Made by a program: the position numbers and the translations under genes. A DNA stretch of 64,000 nucleotides, taken from positions 23,626 through 87,625 of the forward strand of contig JASANG010002320.1 in the NCBI GenBank assembly GCA_030248215.1, in the 5' to 3' direction. Positions within the stretch are counted from its first letter, which is position 1, and each line of letters opens with the position of its first letter. Shown piece after piece: positions 57,067 to 64,000 of this stretch. The DNA comes from Enoplolaimus lenunculus. Its lineage: Eukaryota; Nematoda; Enoplea; Enoplida; Thoracostomopsidae. The notes under the pieces were generated by a model. It saw only the letters and a list, made by a program, of their open reading frames with translations, ran no database searches and was not told where the DNA came from.

Positions 57067-57452
57067 TATTTAATTTCGCAATTTTTCTAGATCTTTTCAG
57101 TTTCGTATTGGCACCGATGGTTATTGTTGCCAAATTCTGATGTCTAAAGCAAAAAGCACAACAAATGGAGAATATTAACATAAAAACACGTTACATTTCC
57201 GGCTTTGTCATGACGAAACTGTACTTTATGCCGGAATTATCAAATTACAACTCGGATAGTAGTGATCTTTGCCAAGCTTTGTAAATAAATAATCTAAGGC
57301 GTATGAAATATTCACTACAAAATCTTTTACTGACCTGTAAAATAAGACCATTTTATACGGTTGCACGCGTAAAGATAGCAGACATTTATGAAATCCTACC
57401 TGCTCTAACATAGAACATATTCCGTTTAATAACAAACATACTCCACCACCTC
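57050..57452 (-). pseudogene. arylamine N-acetyltransferase-like gene fragment, truncated
   Basis: Exon a (57452-57335) follows acceptor ATTTGCAG and reads GGGVCLLLNGICSMLEQVGF then HKCLLSLRV, matching by eye the NAT region RGG-x-C-x-x-x-N around the catalytic Cys. The motif's Arg appears replaced by Gly. A donor ACAG|GTCAGT in phase 2 joins exon b (from 57143, acceptor TTTGCTTTAG), giving R-HQNLATITIGAN, which matches the segment with the catalytic His. The frame then runs into the MITE at 56890-57066 and stops; the region with the third catalytic residue (Asp) is absent, and no N-terminal exon was found. NAT enzymes move acetyl from acetyl-CoA to arylamines; this fragment would not. It could also be a very divergent gene with distant exons. 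Confidence 0.5.
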
Positions 57453-57766
57453 CTGCAAATAGTCTGCAATATCAATGAAGCTACCCTCACAGCATCAAAC
57501 TTAGTAGTTAATGCTTAATAGTATTACGACGGTATAACAAAACCTCAAGTTATGTCACGAAAACACTTAGGAATTAAATAGAACGTGTACCACCATCTTC
57601 AGCGTTCCCAAATACTTTAAACATCACCATGCACTCAAAAACAATACGTAAATAGCAGGGTATAAACCATATTAGAACTCTTCGGATAATTTTATGGCGA
57701 ACGCGATAACTCGCAATGTTCGGATTAACCGGTCCGATGCTCTAAACCTCAGCGACAGTAAATTCC

Positions 57767-57780
57767 CCTATTTATAGGGT
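57767..57780 (-). promoter_or_regulatory. TATA box between SURF6 and the NAT-like fragment
   Basis: The minus strand reads CCCTATAAATAGGGG, a textbook TATA element, about 120 nt past the SURF6 poly(A) signal and about 320 nt before the first NAT-like exon. It suggests the promoter of the downstream gene survives. Confidence 0.5.
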
Positions 57781-57897
57781 GATAATTGTAAATCACTTAT
57801 AAGTCATTCAATATTTCAATACAGTCTACGGTTACAAGACTGGAAATAAAAATGACCAAACAGATCCAAGTTTTTAAAAATATGATTCCATCCGTCA

Positions 57898-57908
57898 TTT
57901 ATTTTATT
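57898..57908 (-). terminator. poly(A) signal of SURF6
   Basis: AATAAAATAAA on the minus strand, about 170 nt after the SURF6 stop codon. Two overlapping AATAAA hexamers. Confidence 0.65.
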
Positions 57909-58078
57909 AAATTCCAAACAAGTCGGTAAATAATACTGCATACAGAGCAGGCATTCAAAAATACATTCCTAGACAACATTTCTCCAAGGTCGAGATTCAT
58001 ACAATAACTCATATTACCCCAAGAGTAAAAACGTAACAAAAAAGCTGTACAATCAGCACTAACAAAGCACCCACATAT

Positions 58079-61000
58079 CTAAAAACCTGGCACATAACGG
58101 CCTTTTTTCTTCGCAATAGCTATCTTTTTATCTTTTTTCACTTGCTTTCTTTTATCAATATTGTGTTTTCTTTTTTCCTCACGTTTTGCCCGTTGTGTTT
58201 TCATGTGTTCAATCCGTTTCTCACGCTTCTGTACACTGTGTTGTTTTCTTTTCAGTTTCGCAGCAAGACTTCGTTTAAGCAAATCAGGGTTGTCCTTAAA
58301 ATATAACAAGCAAAAATCAATAACAACCAGTCATAGTAGAACTACATGTATTGAGCGAAGCTCGTACAAGTTTGACCCATTTACCTTCCAATTAATCCAA
58401 TATGCAACTTATTAAGTAATTGGTTTTGAACGTTTATAAACAATTTATTCAGATTTCTCGCACCCAAAAACCCTTTAGCACGGAATTTTATTGCTTGCAA
58501 CCCTAATCATCAGTGAAAAAATTTAAAAAGCCTTAGGCTTAACAATTAAGCTAATATGGAAATTAGCTAACCATAGAATTATCGGTTATGAAAGTTTATA
58601 AACAATTTATTTAGATTTCTCGCCCCTTCAGTAATCCTAATAATCAGTGAAATATTTTGAAAGCCCTATTTAGGCTTATCTGATTAAGGTAATATGTAAA
58701 TTAGCTATTAGCTAACTGTTCAATTATCGGTTTTGCAGGCTAATGAAAAATTTATTCAGATTTCTCTTACCCGAATACCCTTTAGTACTGAAACTAAATT
58801 GCTTGTAACCCTAATAATTAGTGAAATATAGTAAAAAATCCTAACTTACGCTAACCATATGCAAATTTGCCTGTAGCTACTAAGCGGCTTTAAATTTTAA
58901 AACCCAATACGAGGTTAACACCCTCGGATAATTAAGCCTTCAAACAAAAAGTTTATCAAAATCGGTCCAGCGGTTGATGAGATTGTTTTCGGACAGACAT
59001 ACATCCACCTATCGACCCCAAAGTACTAAACACAAAATGCTTCACAAAACTGCTTCGCTCAAAAACATCGTTTTCAATGCATTAAATTTATCTTGAGGCA
59101 TTCAATTGATTCTTAATATACCACGTCCTTCTCATTATTTATAATAATAACAAAGACTTTGGCAAGCTGAGCTTTATTGCAGAAACTCATTGAAACAAAT
59201 CCCGTTTTATTTTAAAACATTTAGAAATCTCAAGTAACATTCCCTTTCCAGTCTGGGTACAAACAGAATTGGAATAATCTTGGGTATAGTTGCGATTTTG
59301 ATATAAATTTGCGAGTCCAATATAATATAGCTCCGCGTTGCACCCTGCTCTAAACTTACCTTGGATATATCAACTCCAACCTAACATGAAGGCACCCAGA
59401 TCAATTCTTAAAGTAACCCTGCGTTTAACGTATTGTCCACATTTACTTATTTGTCTTTGCCACCGAAATAGGCCGGCGCAAGAGTTAACTCGTGGTAAAT
59501 TGAAAACTGCCACTCGTTATTTGTACCTAAAATTAAATTTATCTGGTAACCTCACCTTCACTTAATTTAGCACTGCATAAACTGACCTTAACTTTAAGCC
59601 CGCTTGCGCGATCCATTGCCGCCTGCCATGCAAGTTTATGCTCGTAATCCGCAGCCGCCCGACCGTCAACCGTTTTCAACTTATTCAGAGTTTCTTTTTG
59701 CCGTTCAACTTTTTCCAGCAACCGTTTAAAATCTTTACCTGCAAGCTTTGTCCCGTGCCGTTTCGATTTGTTGTCGCTTTTGCCACCGTTTGGAAGGCCC
59801 GAAATTGCAAAATCAAATTTCCCGTACACCAAGTTGCCTTGCGCGTTTACGACCGGATCAGTGCCGTTCCTAGCAGCAGCAGAGGTTCGCTTTTTCTCAT
59901 CATTACTTCCAGTTGTTGAGCAGGTAATGTCTTTACTACCCGCTTGCTCACAAGAAAGCGATATCGAACGCGCACCAGAAGATTGAGTTCGGTTAGTTTT
60001 CTCCCTAAGCAATTCTAATTTAGTCTTTTTCGGCGTTTTCTTTGATTTATCTGAACTGTCGTCTAAATTAGTTGAGGTTGACTGCTTTTGTTCCTCTTGC
60101 TCACTGACTGGTTCGATAGGCTTTTTATGGTCCACAGCTCCTTCTTTTGCTTTCTTTCGTCGCTCTTTCATTTTCAGTTTACTAATTCGCCGTTTTGTTC
60201 GATGTTTTTCAATGCAATCCAAAGCACTTGCGTTTCGTTTGCCTTAACGTACAAACCATATTTCACATTTGCGCGGTAAAAAATTTAAATCTATCTCAAA
60301 TTGGGATCACCGGTTCTACATGTCAAAAAAACTAAATATAGTCTCAATCTCGAAAAATATGTCACGATATAAATTAAAGAATACATAATATTTTAAAACG
60401 AACGATATGAACGAAATGTTGAAACACCAACGTTAGCTAATATATACCATAAATTGTCTTACACCTTGGCAATAAGTGAACAAAGGAAGAGAAATCACAG
60501 TAAACAAGGAAAATAAATCTTTTACACATTCGACCAGCAAACTAATCTCGGCAAAATAAGCAGCCATTGACTTACATCTGAGCGAATCTAATTTGTTATG
60601 CAACTTTGCCAACAGTTCTTCTCGACTCAAGGGTTGACAATGTTTTCCACTTTGCTTTGACGAACCCACATCTGTTTTTTAAAACTAAACAACATATATA
60701 ACAATCAGCCGGAGTAATAAAATATCAGCGTCAAGCAACGGTAATAAATCTCATCATTGATTAATGTTTGAATGCATAGAAACGAAATTTTGCACAGCTT
60801 AACGTATTAAATTGCCAGTTTGCAGAAGCAATCTGAATCACCAGGACACGACATTTAACAAAAGATTGTTCTAAAGTAGCACGGGCTAATTCAGTCAGAC
60901 AACGTAACATTGTACAACCTTCGAAAAAATATACACAGCCGTTTAGTTACATACGTTGCTTTATTGTGTTAATCGAAGTTATTAGTCAATATGGGGCAGA

Positions 61001-62263
61001 TTTCACAACACAGTGTAATTTTTCACAATATCAGAAAGTAACGAGTTTTTAGATGTTTTTACTCCAAAAATTATCCTGGGGTAAAGTAAAAAATCATATA
61101 TTTTCTTCTTTGCCCGCAGCACAGCGTAGGTATTAAATAGTCTTCTAAGTATGAACCTTCATGTTATAAGATGACAGAGGATTAAACGTAGAGCCGCCCT
61201 ATATAAGGCGTACATATAACTTAAATCCCTCTAACTATTGAGTTTAGTAAAAAATAATAAAAATTTTGCATTCTAAAACGTCGCGCGGGAAAAGCACAAA
61301 TTTAACGACGAGTTACAACTGATAAATATTAGAAATGTTTAAAATTATGTGAGCACATTTGAAAAAAATAACGATTGGCCGCAATTTGAATTAAATCAGG
61401 CGTATTATGAATAGGTTGATGTTTATTACACAGAAGCAATAGCAATACAAATCAACATAGTAACGTAACTAGTGGCTGGAGTTTCTTAGACGTTAGTGGT
61501 ATGCCACAATGTAGAAAAGAGTCACAACATTCAAATTTTGCGTACACCTTCGCTCAACATTACCAAGATGCGACAAATCAATCGGTTTCTTTTTCCCAAT
61601 TTTAGAATCACAATTATTGCGTTCACAAAGCCAAGTCTGAACTTGAGACACAGTTTGAAGTTGATCATTATCCACTGTCGAGAGCTTGTGTTTAGCAGAA
61701 CGTTTCATTTGCTTTTGGTCTGGAGAACAAAAAACAATGTAATTTGGTTTATGTCCGCAACTGTATCATGCGGATGTATGGAGACAAATAATAACCTCCA
61801 TGCTGATGCTGCACATCGGTAAAAACTGCTGCATCAGCAGTTGATTGTGAGGCGGCGTGGCTCAGTTTATAGCGCGCTGGACTGAAAATCTGTCGAGCGA
61901 GTTCGAAACCTCCTGAGAGCGTCCCTCATTTTCAGCTGCTGAGCTCAGAACGAAAAACCGTCGTACCATAGCCTACCCAACTTATCACAGCAACATTTAC
62001 AGTAACGTAACTTAACACAACACATCCCATCCAGCTTTTATTTTCGCATAAGAACTGCGTTACTGCTGCGACATCATCATTGGAAACTTACTTCCAACGG
62101 CTTTGGAATTTAATATAACATGTTTACGCTGCCGAATTAACTGTCGAGTTTCATCGTCAAATCCAAAATGCTCGATAGGAATTCGATCAAGAATGCGGCC
62201 AAAATAACCGTCCAATTCAGCGTATTGTTGCTGAAAACTACTTGCAGTATTTTGAGTATCCAT
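58079..62263 (-). CDS. SURF6: surfeit locus protein 6 homologue, five exons, 431 aa
   Basis: Exons: 62263-62092, 61719-61564, 60671-60576, 60242-59587, 58294-58079. All joins agree in phase (1,1,1,0) with consensus GT-AG sites; the exon 2 donor (CTTG|GTAATG) is the least certain. SURF6 is a basic nucleolar protein that binds nucleic acid and aids ribosome biogenesis. The family's C-terminal domain covers about residues 279-431: NLVYGKFDFAISGLP, then KRLLEKVERQKETLNKLK, EHKLAWQAAMDRASGLKVK, DNPDLLKRSLAAKLKRK, a basic coiled-coil and the typical end KKKGRYVPGF. The N-terminus (YFGRILDRIPIEHFGFDDE) and ELLAKLHNKLDSLR are also family-like. The human protein is about 361 aa, so this one is somewhat longer through a Ser/Lys-rich linker (about residues 175-275). 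Confidence 0.92.
58332..59075. mobile_element. reverse copy of the (TGTCCGTC) element in SURF6 intron 4
   Basis: Reverse of 33371-34441: starts AGTAGAACTACATGTATTGAG, holds AT-rich subrepeats (TTAGCTATTAGCTAACTG) and ends with TCGACCCCAAAGTACTAAAC and CTGCTTCGCTC. The TGTCCGTC block is reduced to GGACAGACATACATCC. Confidence 0.65.
61851..61925 (+). tRNA. tRNA-Phe(GAA)-like sequence in SURF6 intron 1, SINE head or pseudogene
   Basis: GTGGCTCAGTTTATAGCGCG resembles a D-arm/A box, CTGAAAA is a loop with anticodon GAA, and GAGTTCGAAACCTC is a B box. The acceptor strands do not pair and the T-stem is poor. It is antisense to SURF6. Confidence 0.45.
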
Positions 62264-62650
62264 ATGTTATACGTTATACCTAGATAACTTGTTGTAAAAA
62301 TGCGGCCCTTCTTCGGCAAGGGATGAGCAAATTAAGGAACGTGATTTTTTGCAAAAAATTTGACTATATTCCAAGTTAATATTTTAGATTTTGTTACGAA
62401 TTTTGATAATGACGGTAACCCATAAAAATCTAAAAATTCTCGGAAACGGTCAAAATGCTCATGCTAAACTGATTACTAATCCACTCGAAAATTTGCCCTC
62501 TAGTTGAGTACTTTGTAACCTTAAAATATATACTTTTTTCCGCCAAACACTTTTTTGGCGTCGCTCCAGTTAAAGCGTGTAAAGTGTGTTTGCATTTACA
62601 TATAAGCGATTGGTCATGATTGAACAAATGTCTCCACTTAAGATTTTTGT
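62264..62650. other. SURF6 upstream region
   Basis: AT-rich with no TATA box in the expected place; ACAACAAGTTATCTAG and GTATAACGTATAAC lie just before the ATG on the minus strand. No other feature recognised. Confidence 0.3.
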
Positions 62651-62824
62651 TCCATGCACCAACTCGGTTCGCCACACTCGGTGACGAAACTACGATGTCT
62701 CAAACAGACTACGTTCTCAACCTGGTCAACTGTTCTATCGTTAATCCGTAAAATACCAATTTCACCTATCGGCTTACGCCGCTGTGCGATTCTCGCTCAA
62801 TACTCAAAATTCCCTCAAATCCGT

Positions 62825-62937
62825 CGAATTGAGAACGTTTTGTTGCTATTGGTGGTTACGACGAAAAGGGTATCGATTTCGATCAATACCTCAGCTTTAA
62901 ACAACATGTAAACAACGTTGTGAAAGTCGCCGGCTAG
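62825..62937 (+). mobile_element. possible LINE reverse-transcriptase fragment
   Basis: The frame reads VAIGGYDEKGIDFDQYLSF then KQHVNNVVKVAG-stop. The F-D-x-x-L-S-F-K-x-H-x-x-x-V-V-K pattern resembles the part after the catalytic domain in CR1/L2-type LINEs. No YxDD motif or other domain is nearby, so it would be a short dead piece. Confidence 0.35.
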
Positions 62938-62939
62938 TT

Positions 62940-64000
62940 TGGTCGTGTTTAGCGCAACTCATAAAGACACTAAATGAAGTTAGATGCGCTCGATGCGATG
63001 CGCAGTGTGAGAGTGTTCGTTAAGAATCTGATCGTTTCTTTAAGTATTGAGACATGGTTGTTCTGGTGCATATACAATATATGCAATGCCCATTGCGTTG
63101 TATGCTAGCCGGCAGCATATGAGTTGAAGACGCGAGCTGCGTTATGCGCTGGAAAAGCGTTCGCTTACAGAAACACCTGCATGCTACTCGAACTGATTAG
63201 TTGCAAGGTAAGATAAAATTCTGTCCTAGCTAAGTAAAATTGTGAAACCACCGTTCGTCGGTGGCGTACGTTTGACTCCTAAGAGCCTTGCCAGAACTAA
63301 TAAGAAAATCAAAAAGATAACAGAAAATCATAAATCAGTTTCTTAGCAGCCGATGACAATTTGACAAAATTGACAAGTTGTAATAAGTAAATGATGACAT
63401 GTATAAGTCTACTGATGCGACTTAATCGCTACTGTTTTATGTTTAAATAGGAATGTTTCTGTAGTCAATGCAGCATTTAAATATGCGCAATACCTGCTAT
63501 TTGATGTACGGCAAATCTTTTGTTTTCACAAGGCGGGGTTTGTGCAAGACATTTACTTAAGTCTGCCTTCGACTTTATTGGACCTTATACTAACGTAAAT
63601 GTCTTCGAACTTACTTCTTGAAAAATTGAGATATTAATATTAACACCTTTCAGCCGGGTTAATTTTCTATTTTCAAAGCTAATAGACATTTTTGGAGTCT
63701 TCCGGTAATCAGTTAGCTAGCTGAAGCATAGTTACAGGTTTTTGTTTAAGAAAATAATAGAAGAGAAGTATGTCCTAAGCGTTTGCCGTAGTATCTTCTC
63801 CTTTTACCAACTTCCGTCATGCCCCGTTCGTAGAAATAGAAAATGTCACACATTTAAAAACAAAATCCTGTAGTGCTCTGACTGTAAATTATGAGATATG
63901 CTCCATTACTGTAGACACTTGTTCACTGTAAGGTCTGGACTGGTCAAAAACGGGGATTTTCGACCGATCCGAAGGCGGGTATGGTCTAGTTTCGGGTTGA
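62940..64000. other. intergenic, nothing recognised
   Basis: No supportable gene, RNA or repeat up to the window edge. Slightly GC-richer at 62950-63200 with palindromic scraps (GATGCGCTCGATGCGATGCGC). Confidence 0.3.

Overview
The window is AT-rich eukaryotic DNA from an invertebrate animal whose lineage I cannot name. The evidence is spliced genes with GT-AG introns, neuropeptide precursors with dibasic GKR amidation sites, a recognisable SURF6 gene, and a dense load of short inverted-repeat transposons. No operons, bacterial ribosome sites, CRISPR arrays or viral genes were seen. Coding density is low: a few small multi-exon genes lie in a sea of nested MITEs.

Layout. About 2.3-4.25 kb (minus): a two-exon precursor of FDLPRFamide-type peptides. 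About 4.3-22 kb: mostly MITEs and their remnants, with one possible plus-strand terminal exon at 18.65-18.81 kb. About 22.1-23.85 kb (minus): a second two-exon precursor with nine NE(I/L)VRFamide copies. About 24-27.9 kb: hairpin and inverted-repeat elements. About 28.0-28.5 kb (minus): a possible third secreted precursor. About 29-44.8 kb: mostly repeats, with weak ORFs. About 44.85-45.66 kb (plus): a likely two-exon gene for an 88-residue two-helix membrane protein. About 46-57 kb: MITEs and two large foldback elements (49.25-51.90 and 53.14-56.45 kb) built from 81-bp minisatellite arrays in opposite orientation. About 57.0-57.8 kb (minus): a broken arylamine N-acetyltransferase-like gene with a TATA box. 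About 58.08-62.26 kb (minus): the complete five-exon SURF6 gene. Beyond 62.3 kb I recognise only a weak LINE-like fragment.

The two clear peptide genes share strand and plan: a short signal-peptide exon, a phase-1 intron, then one exon holding all peptide copies and ending at the amidation glycine directly before the stop. This suggests a local family of secreted messengers. The other main theme is transposon structure. One hAT-like family (TIR close to GGCCCATGTA, 8-bp target duplications) includes both small elements filled with telomere-like TAAGCC hexamers and the 3.3-kb foldback elements. Splice joins, start choices and family names are read by eye and untested.
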